DNA of 36,192 nucleotides from JAWVEV01 sp033856535 (GCA_033856535.1 JAWVEV010000021.1:1-36192), one strand, 5' to 3'; positions 1 to 7,726 are shown, counted from the stretch's first letter. Numbers and translations: made by a program. The notes: generated from the letters alone by a model not told the origin.

Positions 1-1222
1 CCACCCCGAACGCCCCGACCACCCGCTCGCCGGCGCGCCCCTCGGCGCGCCAGCGCACGAGCGGCGTCAGCACGGGACCGTCCGGCCCCGGGTCGACCGC
101 CGCGATCTCGACGATCCGCCGCGCGCCGTCAGCAAGGCGGGCCTGGTGCACCACCAGGTGCAGCGCGCTGCCGACCTGATCGGCCACCGCGCGGTAGGGC
201 AGGTCGAGGTCGCCCATCAGCGCCAGCGTCTGCAGCCGGCGCAGTGCATCGGCCGGGGAGGAGGCGTGCAGCGTCGAGAGCGAGCCCTCGTGCCCGGTGC
301 TCATCGCCTGCAACATGTCGAGCGACTCGCCGCCCCGGACCTCGCCCACGATGATCCGGTCGGGCCGCATCCGCAGGGCGTTCCGGACCAGGGCCCGGAT
401 GGTCACCGCGCCGGCGCCCTCCAGCGACGGCGGGCGGCTCTCGAGCCGGACCACGTGCGGCAGCTCGATGCGCAGCTCGGCCGCGTCCTCGATCGTCACG
501 ACCCGCTCGGCCGGTGGCACGAACGCCGCGAGCGCGGCCAGCGTCGTGGTCTTGCCGCTGCCCGTGCCGCCCGTGACGAGGATGTTCCGCCGGGCCCGCA
601 CCGCATCGCGCAGCAGGCGCAGCATGTCCGCGTCGAGCGTGCCCAACGCGACCAGGTCCTCGCCCGAGAGCGGCGTCGCGGCGAAGCGCCGGATCGTCAG
701 GGCCGGCCCGTCGAGCGCCAGCGGCGCGATCACCGCGTTCACGCGCGAGCCGTCGGGTAGCCGCGCGTCGACCATCGGGCTCGCCTCGTCGACCCGGCGG
801 CCGAGCGGCGCCAGGATGCGGTCGATCACGTGCAGCAGGTGCGCCGCGTCGTGGAAGCGCGCCGGGCTCGGCTCGATCCGGCCGCCCCGCTCGACGAAGA
901 CCCGCGACGGGCCGCACACCATCACCTCGGTCACGGCCGGGTCGCGCATGACCGCCTCGAGCGGCCCCAGGCCGAGCGCCTCGTCGAGAACCGCCTGCAC
1001 CACCCGCTCGCGGTCGCGCGCCGGCAGGACGCGGCGCTCCTCGTCGAGCAGGTCCTCGACGATGACCGACAGGTCGTCGGCCGTGATCCGTGCCCCGCCG
1101 GCGCGCGCCTCGCGCACGGCCCGGGCCCGCAGGTGCTCGACCAGCGCGGCGTGGCTCGGGGCTCCCGGACCGGCGGTCGCCGGACCGTCCGCAGTCGCAT
1201 GTCCCGCCCAGGGGCGGCTCAT
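1..1222 (-). CDS. cpaF: CpaF/TadA-type pilus assembly ATPase (3' end cut by window edge)
   Basis: This is the secretion ATPase that powers assembly of Tad/Flp-type pili at the inner membrane. The reading frame runs leftwards from an ATG at 1222 and leaves the window without a stop, giving about 407 visible residues. Walker A GGTGSGKT is at residues 218-225, followed by an acidic segment (VVTIEDAAELRI), an RPDRIIVGEVRGGE Walker B region and a GHEGSLSTLHA segment, which is the usual type II/IV secretion ATPase order. The N-terminal part with DEALGLGPLEAVMRDPAVTEV matches the CpaF N-domain. The start overlaps the stop of the CpaE-like gene (ATGA), so the two are probably translationally coupled. 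The remaining C-terminus and the tadB/tadC membrane genes should lie beyond the left edge. The family call is secure; only completeness is unknown. Confidence 0.93.
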   Translation of the reverse strand, partial: MSRPWAGHATADGPATAGPGAPSHAALVEHLRARAVREARAGGARITADDLSVIVEDLLDEERRVLPARDRERVVQAVLDEALGLGPLEAVMRDPAVTEVMVCGPSRVFVERGGRIEPSPARFHDAAHLLHVIDRILAPLGRRVDEASPMVDARLPDGSRVNAVIAPLALDGPALTIRRFAATPLSGEDLVALGTLDADMLRLLRDAVRARRNILVTGGTGSGKTTTLAALAAFVPPAERVVTIEDAAELRIELPHVVRLESRPPSLEGAGAVTIRALVRNALRMRPDRIIVGEVRGGESLDMLQAMSTGHEGSLSTLHASSPADALRRLQTLALMGDLDLPYRAVADQVGSALHLVVHQARLADGARRIVEIAAVDPGPDGPVLTPLVRWRAEGRAGERVVGAFGV

Positions 1223-1950
1223 GCGACGACCTCGGCCAGCGCGGCGAGCGCCGCCGCCAGCCGGCGCCGGCGACCTTCCGGCCAGCGCCCGGCGCTGATC
1301 GCCTCGCCCTCGGCGTCGGACCAGGGCAGATCCGCGGCGACCTCCATCCCCGCCGCGCGCCCCACCGCCCGCGGGCTCAGCTCGTCGCGCGGCCCGCGGC
1401 GCACCGCGACCCGGGCGAGCCGCCCGGCGCCCAGCTGCTCCAGATGCTCGCCCAGGCGCCGGGCCCGCCGGGCCCCGGCGACGCTCGCCGGGCAGGCCAC
1501 CAGGATCGCCCGGGCGGCTCCGACGGCCGCGGCGCCGGCGCCGACCAGGCCGCTGCCGCCGTCGGCGACCACCGCGCGGTCCGCCGCGGCCACCGCGAGG
1601 AGGCGGCCGGCCCACTCGCTCCAGGGCGCGCCCGCGCCCGGCTGCCCCGGCCCGAGGAGGACCGAGAGCCCGGTCTCGTGCGGGTAGGCGACCTGGCTCA
1701 GGTGGCCGGCGGCCAGCTCGCCGGCCACGGGCGCCAGGTCGGCCAGGGTCCGGTCGGACGGCAGCCCCCAGTCGCCGGCGAGGTCGCCGCGCTCCACGTC
1801 GAGCTCCACCAGGCAGGCGGACCGCCCGGACCGCGCCCAGGCCAGCCCGATCCCCCCGGCGACGAGCGTGGTGCCGCACCCGCCGACCGCTCCGAGCACC
1901 AGGACCACCGGCCCGGGGCCGCCGCCGGCCGCTCCGTCCGCGCCGCTCAT
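1219..1950 (-). CDS. CpaE/TadZ-like P-loop protein of the Tad pilus operon
   Basis: 243 aa. It resembles the ParA/MinD-like CpaE (TadZ) proteins that localise Tad pilus machinery at the cell pole. A hydrophobic strand (VVLVLG) leads into a glycine-rich loop, GAVGGCGTT at residues 20-28, where a deviant Walker A motif would be. Both lysines of the usual KGGxGKT form are missing. A switch-like segment (ACLVELDVERGDLAGDWGL) and an RAVVADGG strand follow. The N-terminal receiver-like domain of longer CpaE proteins is absent. It starts with ATG overlapping the CpaB-like stop and ends overlapping the cpaF start, placing it inside the pilus operon. The role follows from position and fold. ATP hydrolysis is doubtful given the missing lysines. 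Confidence 0.78.
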   Translation of the reverse strand: MSGADGAAGGGPGPVVLVLGAVGGCGTTLVAGGIGLAWARSGRSACLVELDVERGDLAGDWGLPSDRTLADLAPVAGELAAGHLSQVAYPHETGLSVLLGPGQPGAGAPWSEWAGRLLAVAAADRAVVADGGSGLVGAGAAAVGAARAILVACPASVAGARRARRLGEHLEQLGAGRLARVAVRRGPRDELSPRAVGRAAGMEVAADLPWSDAEGEAISAGRWPEGRRRRLAAALAALAEVVA

Positions 1951-2621
1951 GGCGCGGGGGCCGCGGCGGCGGCCGGCGCGGCGCCGGTCTCGGCGGCCGG
2001 CCGGACGAGGAGACGCACCTCGCGGGCGAAGTTCATCGCCGCCGTGAGGCGCAGCGCGTCACGGGCGGCGACCCGCAGCAGCACGCTCCCCGGCTCGACC
2101 GTCTCGAGCCCCTCGGGCGCGATGCCGACGGCCAGCACCTCGGCGTCGGCGACCACGACCTCGCTGCGCCCGGTAGGCCCCTCGCCGGTCGATGCCACCG
2201 CGTCGACCCGCGACCCGGGGAAGATCGCCGACGCGGCCGCGCCGGCCGCCGCCAGCGGCACGAGCACCGCGCGCTCGCCCGGGGCGAGCGGCGCGGGGCC
2301 GGTCCCCGGCGCACCGCCGAGCGCCGCCTCGGTGAGCGGCTCCCCGGCCAGCACCGGGGCCGTCGTGCGCCGCCCCACCGCCCGGGCGGGGTCGCGCAGC
2401 AGGCCCGCCAGCGCCAGCCCCTCCGGGACCGGCGCGGCGGCGAGGTCGGCCGGCGCGACCAGGGCGCCGGCGGGCAGCGGCGTCGCCGCGACGAGGACGG
2501 TGCCCCCGGTGCCGGCGCCGGCCGCGGCCCGCACCGTCACCAGCGCGGCCAGCAACCCGAAGGCGCCCGCCAGGAGCAGCCACCATCCGGAGCGGCGCCG
2601 GAGCGCGGCGCGCAGCCTCAC
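1947..2621 (-). CDS. CpaB/RcpC-like SAF-domain pilus assembly protein
   Basis: 224 aa from a GTG at 2621. After a short arginine-rich start there is one membrane helix (about residues 13-33), then a SAF-type domain (about 40-105: VLVAATPLPAGALVAPADL and APVLAGEPLTEAAL) and a beta-rich region ending in an Ala/Pro tail. This matches RcpC/CpaB, the periplasmic component of Tad/Flp pilus machines that is thought to bind peptidoglycan or gate the outer assembly. The GTG was chosen because it makes a GTGA overlap with the upstream gene and directly precedes the membrane segment; longer readings of the frame are a shadow of the kinase gene. The 3' end overlaps the CpaE-like start. Confidence 0.82.
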   Translation of the reverse strand: MRLRAALRRRSGWWLLLAGAFGLLAALVTVRAAAGAGTGGTVLVAATPLPAGALVAPADLAAAPVPEGLALAGLLRDPARAVGRRTTAPVLAGEPLTEAALGGAPGTGPAPLAPGERAVLVPLAAAGAAASAIFPGSRVDAVASTGEGPTGRSEVVVADAEVLAVGIAPEGLETVEPGSVLLRVAARDALRLTAAMNFAREVRLLVRPAAETGAAPAAAAAPAP

Positions 2622-3199
2622 CGGAGGCCCCGCCCCACGCCGGGCCACGCCGCGATCGGCGCGCCGCAGCGCGCGCAGGCGTGCCCCGCCAGGCCGCCGC
2701 CGCCGTCGCACCACCCGCACGGGCACCAGGCCCTGCGCGTCCAGCGCGCCAGCGTCCCCGGCCGCAGCCCCGGCACCTCCGCCCCGCCGGCGCCCCATGC
2801 GCGCCGCGGCAGCGTTGGCGGCGGGGCGTCGCCCGCCGTCCCGACCAGGGCCTGGAGGCGGCGAAGCACGTCCGGCTCGTCGGCGACGGCCCAGGCCGCC
2901 GCGACGCCCAGGATCCATGCGGCCGCGTCGATGCCCTCCGGAAGCCGCACCACCGGCAGCTCGAGCAGCCCCGCCACCGCCGCCAGGGCCGCCCCGCCCG
3001 GATCGGCGCAGGGAGGCCGGGCCAGGACGATCGCGCCCGACGGCGCGTCGACGAGGGCGTCGAGCACCTCGTCGTGGCGCAGCGGGCGCCAGCCGCCCTC
3101 GCCGCGCCGCCGTCCGCGCCCGCGCGGCACCACGATGACCGGCCCCGCCACCGGGCCCAGCCGGCGCGCGACCGAGGGATCCACCACGAGGAGTGTCAT
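2618..3199 (-). CDS. Uncharacterised protein with C-terminal zinc-ribbon-like cysteines
   Basis: 193 aa, not recognised as a named family. The N-terminal two thirds (MTLLVVDPSVARRL to about residue 125) alternates hydrophobic strands and Ala/Leu-rich helices, like an alpha/beta domain. A basic linker leads to cysteines C159, C161, C164, C175 and C178 (CPCGWC and CARC), a plausible zinc ribbon. There is no signal peptide or clear membrane helix. It sits between the histidine kinase and the CpaB-like gene, overlapping both (ATGA upstream, GTGA downstream), so it is almost certainly made together with the two-component system and the pilus proteins. A role as adaptor, regulator or prepilin-related factor would be inference from position only. 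Confidence 0.8.
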   Translation of the reverse strand: MTLLVVDPSVARRLGPVAGPVIVVPRGRGRRRGEGGWRPLRHDEVLDALVDAPSGAIVLARPPCADPGGAALAAVAGLLELPVVRLPEGIDAAAWILGVAAAWAVADEPDVLRRLQALVGTAGDAPPPTLPRRAWGAGGAEVPGLRPGTLARWTRRAWCPCGWCDGGGGLAGHACARCGAPIAAWPGVGRGLR

Positions 3200-3906
3200 G
3201 CCGCACCCCGCGCGGCCGGACCCTCGCCGGCGATCGGGAGCGAGAGCCGGAAGGTGGTGCCGGGTCCGAGCGGGTCGACGGCCAGCCGGCCGCCGTGCGC
3301 CTCGGCGATCTCGCGCGCGATCGCGAGCCCCAGGCCGAGGCCCTCCCCGCGCGGCGCGCGGCCGCGCTCGCCGGCGAGGAAGATCCGCTCCCGGTCGTCC
3401 GGGTGCACCCCCTCGCCCTCGTCGCGGACGCGGACGTGGGCCATGCTGCCGCGGCGCGAGACCGCGAGCCGCACCCGCCCGCCGGGCGGGGAGTGGCGGA
3501 TCGCGTTGGCAATGAGGTTGTCGAGCGCTCGCCGGAGCAGGTCGGCGCCGGCCGCGACCCGGGCCGGGCGGCCGGACCGCCAGGTCTCGATGCTCACCCC
3601 TGCGCGCGCGGCCGCGCCGGCGTGGCGCTCGGCCGCGTCGGCGGCCAGGGTGGCCAGGTCGACGAGGGCCGGCGCGGCCTCGACCGCGGCGGGCGCCGGG
3701 GCCAGGAGCCCGTCGAGGGCCCGCGCCAGCCGGTCGACCTCGCCCTCGATCACCGCGAGCCGGCGGCGGCGGTCCGGGCGCGGCTCGCCGCGCAGGAGCG
3801 TGAAGCACTGGCCCCGGATCACCGTCAGCGGCGCGCGCAGGTCGTGGAGCACCTGCGCCGCGCGGGCCGCGGGCGCCGCGAGGCCGGCGTCGCCGATCGC
3901 GCCCAT
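3196..3906 (-). CDS. Soluble sensor histidine kinase (HisKA-HATPase), no sensor domain
   Basis: 236 aa. H-box VLHDLRAPLTVI with phospho-acceptor His21; N-box DNLIANAIRHSP at about 129-140; G1 motif VRDEGEGV at about 160-167; glycine-rich G2 GEGLGLGLAIAREI at about 187-200. This is a complete dimerisation plus catalytic core, but it begins only 20 residues before the H-box, so there is no transmembrane segment, HAMP, PAS or GAF input domain. It would act in the cytosol and needs a partner or an intracellular signal. The ATG at 3906 overlaps the response regulator stop (TGATG), and its own stop overlaps the zinc-ribbon gene. Cognate pairing with the adjacent regulator is very likely. Confidence 0.9.
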   Translation of the reverse strand: MGAIGDAGLAAPAARAAQVLHDLRAPLTVIRGQCFTLLRGEPRPDRRRRLAVIEGEVDRLARALDGLLAPAPAAVEAAPALVDLATLAADAAERHAGAAARAGVSIETWRSGRPARVAAGADLLRRALDNLIANAIRHSPPGGRVRLAVSRRGSMAHVRVRDEGEGVHPDDRERIFLAGERGRAPRGEGLGLGLAIAREIAEAHGGRLAVDPLGPGTTFRLSLPIAGEGPAARGAA

Positions 3907-4634
3907 CAGGCGTCCTCGGGGAGGAGCCGGTAGCCGACCCCCCAGACGTTGACCACCATCCGCTCGCCGCCGCCGTGGACCGCCAGCTTGCGCCGCAGGC
4001 GGCTGGCATGGCTGTCGACGGTGCGGGTGCGGGCCTTTCCGATGTAGCCCCACACGTCGTGGAGCAGCTCGCCCTTGGTGAGGACCCGACGCGGGTCGCG
4101 CGCGAGCGCGGTGAGGAGCGCCAGCTCCTTCGCCGAGAGCGGCAGGAGTCGCCCGTGGATGAAGGCCTGGCGCGCGGCGCGGTCGACGACGAGCGGCCCC
4201 ACCCGGAGCCGCTCGGACACCGTCGCCCCACGGGCCCGGCGAAGGTTGGCGCCGAGGCGGGCCAGCAGCTCCGGATAGTGGAACGGCTTCGTGACGAAGT
4301 CGTCCGCCCCGCGCTCGATCCCGCGCACCGCCGAGTGCGGGTCGGTGCGCGCCGAGAGCATCAGGATCGGCATGCCCCGGTCCCAGAGCTCGTCGGCGTC
4401 GCCGGCGCGGATCTCGCCGACCAGCTCGAGGCCGCTCATGCCCGGCAGGCCGACGTCGACGACCGCCGCGTCGGGCCGCGCCTCGCGCAACACCCGCAGC
4501 GCCTCCTCGGCCGATCCGGCGCACAGGGGCGCGAAGCGGTCGGCCGCGAGGTTGTCGCGGAGGACCTCGCGCACCCCCGGGTCGTCGTCCACGACGAGCA
4601 CCGACGGGATCACCTGCCCTACGCCGATCGACAT
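3906..4634 (-). CDS. OmpR/PhoB-type response regulator
   Basis: 242 aa. The receiver domain (about 10-130) has acidic pocket DDD at 16-18, phospho-acceptor Asp60 in VVDVGLPGMSG and Lys116 in FVTKPF. The C-terminal winged-helix domain (about 145-238) contains ELALLTALARDP, VLTKGELLHDVWG and VDSHASRLRRKL, typical of OmpR/PhoB DNA-binding domains. The ATG at 4634 was chosen over an upstream one because GGGAGGAG lies just before it. It is the first gene of the operon that continues with the kinase, the zinc-ribbon protein and the Tad genes, so it may control pilus expression, including its own operon. Target sites were not identified. Confidence 0.92.
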   Translation of the reverse strand: MSIGVGQVIPSVLVVDDDPGVREVLRDNLAADRFAPLCAGSAEEALRVLREARPDAAVVDVGLPGMSGLELVGEIRAGDADELWDRGMPILMLSARTDPHSAVRGIERGADDFVTKPFHYPELLARLGANLRRARGATVSERLRVGPLVVDRAARQAFIHGRLLPLSAKELALLTALARDPRRVLTKGELLHDVWGYIGKARTRTVDSHASRLRRKLAVHGGGERMVVNVWGVGYRLLPEDA

Positions 4635-4742
4635 CTCTCCTCCCGGGTGTCGATGCGCGGGGCGGTCCGTCCGCCCCGTCGTTCGCAGCACCGATGTGCG
4701 GGAGACGGGGGAATCGCCCCTCGGACGCGCGGAAAAAACGCG

Positions 4743-5135
4743 CTAGGTGCGGGAAACGGCGGGGGACGAGCGCAGGGCGAGGCGCGTTCCGGCGGGCAGC
4801 GCCGCCAACCGGCCGGCGGCGCACTCGACGACGGCATGGGCGCCCCGCGCCGCCGCCATGCCCCCGCGCGGAAGCGGATCGACCACCCGCAGCACCGTGC
4901 CGTCATCCGCCAGGAAGGCGCACCCGATCCGCGCCCGCAGGCCAAGGCCGTGCACGCTCGCGCAGGGCTCGAGCCAGAGCGCCTCGTCGGGCGCCCGGTG
5001 GGGGGCGCCCAGCACCCCCACCCGCCGGCCGACCGCCGACCCCGCCCGGTAGCAGCGCGCCGCCACCAGCTCGCCGGCGCCGGTCACCAGCTCGGCCGGC
5101 GGGCCGGCCAGCCGGTCGACGCGAAGGCGCCCCAT
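4743..5135 (-). CDS. DUF192 family protein
   Basis: 130 aa from an ATG at 5135 (MGRLRVDRL). It matches the small DUF192 (UPF0127) family: an N-terminal strand region with a GAGELVAARCYRAG segment, the central RIGCAFLADDGTVLRVVDPLP strand-turn-strand, and a C-terminal HAVVECAAGRLAALPAGTRLAL element. The family has no established biochemical activity. In many actinobacteria it lies beside Tad pilus genes, as here, where it is upstream of and co-oriented with the response regulator, with a 108-nt gap. A longer start at 5219 would cross the divergent promoter region and reads like noncoding sequence, so it was not used. Confidence 0.8.
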   Translation of the reverse strand: MGRLRVDRLAGPPAELVTGAGELVAARCYRAGSAVGRRVGVLGAPHRAPDEALWLEPCASVHGLGLRARIGCAFLADDGTVLRVVDPLPRGGMAAARGAHAVVECAAGRLAALPAGTRLALRSSPAVSRT

Positions 5136-5200
5136 GACCGGATGCTCGCACGCGGCCCGCGCGACATGCCAGACTCCGCGCGCCCCGCATCGGAAGGACC

Positions 5201-5668
5201 ATGTCGAGCCGTCTCTCACCCGAATACGAGTCGGGACACGACTTCGCGATCGAGGTCAACGGCGTGCGCTTCCACTTCAACGCCGAGGACTTCGCCGCGC
5301 GCGTCGGCGCGGCCGCGAGCCGCCTCGGCTTCGTGCCCCGCGGCGCCCTCGGGCCGGGCGAGCTCGAGGACCTTGTGGCCCTCACGGCCCACGGCGGGAT
5401 CGCCGAGCCGGCGAGCCCGCTGGCGGCCCACGTGGCCGAGCACGCGGGGGCGCTGCTCGGGTTCGACGGGGACCTGGTGCACTGGCTGCGCCGCCTCGTC
5501 TTCCGCGGCGCATGGATCGACCAGGGGGTCGTGGACGGCTGGCTCGAGCCAGACTTCGCGCCGCCGGGCGCCTTCGGCTACCGCAGCTCCCTCACCGGGC
5601 TGCCGGTGGACGACGCGCTCGAGACCCCCGACTGGTCGGGCGCGGCCTATCCCCTCGGGGCGCCCTAG
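5201..5668 (+). CDS. Uncharacterised 155-aa protein
   Basis: Acidic soluble protein with no recognised family. It starts with ATG after a GGAAGGA ribosome-binding site and is divergent from the DUF192 gene. The N-terminus (GHDFAIEVNGVRFHFNAEDF) looks like a beta-hairpin domain; the middle is helical (HVAEHAGALLGFDGDLVHWLRRLVF); the C-terminus is rich in Pro, Gly and aromatic residues. There is no signal peptide, membrane helix or metal-binding pattern. Third positions are nearly all G or C, which supports real coding. Neighbours give no functional hint. Confidence 0.72.
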   Translation: MSSRLSPEYESGHDFAIEVNGVRFHFNAEDFAARVGAAASRLGFVPRGALGPGELEDLVALTAHGGIAEPASPLAAHVAEHAGALLGFDGDLVHWLRRLVFRGAWIDQGVVDGWLEPDFAPPGAFGYRSSLTGLPVDDALETPDWSGAAYPLGAP

Positions 5669-5680
5669 GTCCACCCGCCG

Positions 5681-5697
5681 GAGGGTTTTCGGCCCTC
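5681..5697 (+). terminator. Weak hairpin after the 155-aa gene
   Basis: GAGGG and CCCTC pair around a TTTTCGG loop, 13 nt past the stop at 5668. The stem is only 5 bp and lacks a T-tract, so termination here is tentative. Confidence 0.3.
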
Positions 5698-5770
5698 GGG
5701 ACCCGGGAATACCGTCGATCGCATCGGCGCGCGCCCGCGCGCTTCACGCGATCGCGAGGAGATGCGAGTC

Positions 5771-6367
5771 GTGGCCACCACCAAGACCAAGCCCGCTGCC
5801 CCGGCACCGACGCCGGCGCCCGGGGACACCACCGCGCTGAAGCCCGCCCCCGGGCCGCCGCGCGCCGCGACGCCGGACCGTCGCGCCACCATTTCCCCGT
5901 TCGCGCCGGTCGTGGGCTGGATGGCCGCCTGGGGCGTCGCCGCCATCGCGGCGGGCTGCCTCGCGGTGGCCGGCGTGGACCTCGGCATGGGCCTCGGCCT
6001 GGTCGACGGCGCCTACGGCGTCGACGGCCTCATGCCGGGCCTGTACCTCGCGGCCGTCCAGGTCGGCGCCTTCCTCTTAGGCGGCTACGCCTCGGCCCGG
6101 CACGCCCGCGCGCACGGCCTGGTGTACGCCGCCCTCGGCTGGGGACTGGCGATGGTCGCGACCGGCGCGGACACCTTCGTCGCCGACTCGCGCAACGGCG
6201 AGAGCGTCCTCGCGCCGCTCGACATCCCCTTCTGGATCGACAACGGGATGACCGGCGGCATCGACACTTGGCTCGCGCTCGGCGCGTTCGCCCTGGCGGG
6301 CTTGGTCGGCGCCCTCATCGGCGGCGCGCTCGGCACGGTCGCCAACCGGGCGGCGAAGACCGCATGA
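5771..6367 (+). CDS. Four-helix integral membrane protein
   Basis: 198 aa from a GTG at 5771. An ATG at 5762 is also in frame but directly abuts the AGGAG ribosome-binding site at 5757-5761, whereas the GTG has a normal 9-nt spacing. The first ~45 residues are a Pro/Ala/Thr/Lys-rich cytosolic tail. About four hydrophobic segments follow: VVGWMAAWGVAAIAAGCLAV, LYLAAVQVGAFLLGG, LVYAALGWGLAMVATG and WLALGAFALAGLVGALIGGALG. Small-residue-rich helices of this kind occur in small actinobacterial membrane proteins of unknown role. A strong bidirectional hairpin follows the stop. Confidence 0.75.
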   Translation: MATTKTKPAAPAPTPAPGDTTALKPAPGPPRAATPDRRATISPFAPVVGWMAAWGVAAIAAGCLAVAGVDLGMGLGLVDGAYGVDGLMPGLYLAAVQVGAFLLGGYASARHARAHGLVYAALGWGLAMVATGADTFVADSRNGESVLAPLDIPFWIDNGMTGGIDTWLALGAFALAGLVGALIGGALGTVANRAAKTA

Positions 6368-6375
6368 AGCAAGAC

Positions 6376-6410
6376 GAGCCGAGGAGCGCCGGCGAGGCGC
6401 CCCTCGGCTC
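6376..6410. terminator. Bidirectional terminator hairpin between convergent genes
   Basis: GAGCCGAGG (6376-6384) pairs with CCTCGGCTC (6402-6410), and inner GCGCC pairs with GGCGC around a GGCGA loop, with a single A-C mismatch. It lies between the convergent genes ending at 6367 and 6409 and overlaps the latter stop codon. It has no T-tract, as is usual in GC-rich actinobacteria. Confidence 0.7.
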
Positions 6411-6717
6411 AGTCGCTCGGGTTGAGGGCTCCCTGCAGGGCGGCCATCGACCGGGCGAACAGCAGGCCCATGGCGTCGGCCGCCTCGTCGGGGGTGGCGC
6501 GGCGCTCGAGGGCGTTCAGCCCGGCCGCGGCCAGGGTGACCGCCTGCTGGATCACCTGCCAGCGATCCACGTTGGCGACCTGGCCACCGGCCTCGGCCTG
6601 CATCTCGGCGAAGGCCTCGCGCTGGGCGCGCATCAGCTCCTTCAGCCGCTCCTTGAACTCCTCGCCGGCCCCCTCCCCGAACGCGAAGGGGAACGGGAAA
6701 TCGGGATCATCGGCCAT
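6409..6717 (-). CDS. Small acidic helical protein of unknown function
   Basis: 102 aa from an ATG at 6717 preceded by a GAGGAG site. It begins with an acidic, Phe/Pro-rich stretch (MADDPDFPFPFAFGEG) and then forms amphipathic helices (EEFKERLKELMRAQREAFAEMQAE, VIQQAVTLAAAGLNALER), with no membrane segment. It lies 20 nt downstream of glpX on the same strand, so it is probably the last gene of that unit. The family was not recognised; a coiled-coil or scaffold-type role is only a guess. Confidence 0.72.
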   Translation of the reverse strand: MADDPDFPFPFAFGEGAGEEFKERLKELMRAQREAFAEMQAEAGGQVANVDRWQVIQQAVTLAAAGLNALERRATPDEAADAMGLLFARSMAALQGALNPSD

Positions 6718-6737
6718 CTGCAGCTCCTCGGAGGCCC

Positions 6738-7718
6738 CTAGAGACGGATCTCGCGGATGAGCGTGGGGCTCAGGACGTGCACCGTGTCGATGAAGCGGAC
6801 CGTGTTGCCCCGAAGGTCCATCACGATCGAGTGGGTGCGGGCTCCATCCGAAAAGTAGCGCACCCCGCGCAGGAGGTTCCCGTCGGTCACGCCGGTGGCG
6901 ATCACGTAGCGCGGGGAGGGGGCGAGGTCCTTGGTGGTCAGCACCTTGTCCGGCTCGCCCATGCCGAACTCGTCCATCAGGGCGCGCTCCTCGTCGGTGC
7001 GCGGCCACATCTGGGCCTGGATCTCGGCGCCGAGGCACTCGAGCGCGGCGGCCGTGATCACGCCCTCGGCCGAGCCGCCGATGCCGACGTAGAGGTGGTC
7101 GCCGGTGCCGCGCACGGCCACCGAGAGGCTCGCGGTGATGTCGCCGTCCGGGATCAGGCGGATGCGGGCGCCGGCCTCACGGATCTCGGCGATGAGGTCC
7201 TTGTGGCGCGGCCGGTCGAGCACGACCACCGTGAGGTCGCGGACCCGGCGCTCGTAGCAGCGGGCAACGATCTCGAGCGTCTGGGACATCGGGGCGTTGA
7301 TGTCGACCCGGCCCTTGGCCGAGGCGCCGACGCAGAGCTTGCGCATGTAGATGTCCGGCGCCGAGAGCACGCCGTTCGGGTCGCCCACCGCGCAGATCGC
7401 GACCGCGCCGCTGTCGCCGCGGGCCACCAGGTCGGTCCCCTCGAGCGGGTCGACGGCGATCTCGCAGCGCCAGCCGCCGCGCCCGACCACCTCGCCCACG
7501 AAGAGCTCCGGGGCCTCGTCCTTCTTGCCCTCGCCGATCTTGACCGTGCCCGTGATCGCCATCTTTCCGAGCTGGGCGCGCATCGCGTCGACCGCGGCCT
7601 GGTCGGCGGCCATGTTGTCGCCACGGCCGAGCCAGCGGGCGGACTCGATCGCCGCCTGCTCCGTGACGGCGAGGAAATCGACGGCGTCGACGCGGGTCTC
7701 GTAGTCCTGGCCGCTCAC
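6738..7718 (-). CDS. glpX: Class II fructose-1,6-bisphosphatase
   Basis: 326 aa. It hydrolyses fructose 1,6-bisphosphate to fructose 6-phosphate in gluconeogenesis; class II (GlpX) is the usual actinobacterial enzyme. Diagnostic motifs are GRGD at 31-34, the metal-binding IGEGKKDEAP at 61-70 and DPLEGTDL at 90-97, followed by RHKDLIAEIREAGARI and GIGGSAEGVITAAAL. Length is normal for the family. A GTG start at 7718 was chosen because the conserved N-terminus begins here; a TACCCT hexamer ends 8 nt before it, which suggests a leaderless start. It follows the folP-like gene by 26 nt and precedes a small helical protein. Confidence 0.93.
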   Translation of the reverse strand: MSGQDYETRVDAVDFLAVTEQAAIESARWLGRGDNMAADQAAVDAMRAQLGKMAITGTVKIGEGKKDEAPELFVGEVVGRGGWRCEIAVDPLEGTDLVARGDSGAVAICAVGDPNGVLSAPDIYMRKLCVGASAKGRVDINAPMSQTLEIVARCYERRVRDLTVVVLDRPRHKDLIAEIREAGARIRLIPDGDITASLSVAVRGTGDHLYVGIGGSAEGVITAAALECLGAEIQAQMWPRTDEERALMDEFGMGEPDKVLTTKDLAPSPRYVIATGVTDGNLLRGVRYFSDGARTHSIVMDLRGNTVRFIDTVHVLSPTLIREIRL

Positions 7719-7726
7719 GGCGGCGG

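Noticed and set aside
146..1687. Several long open frames on the plus strand opposite the pilus genes
   Set aside because: Arg/Pro/Ala-rich text without motifs, antisense to clear CpaF/CpaE; shadows caused by high GC.
4720..4742. Hairpin with an A6/T6 loop as a terminator of the DUF192 gene
   Set aside because: The T-run is in the loop, not after the stem, and the stem is only about 5-6 bp; left uncalled.
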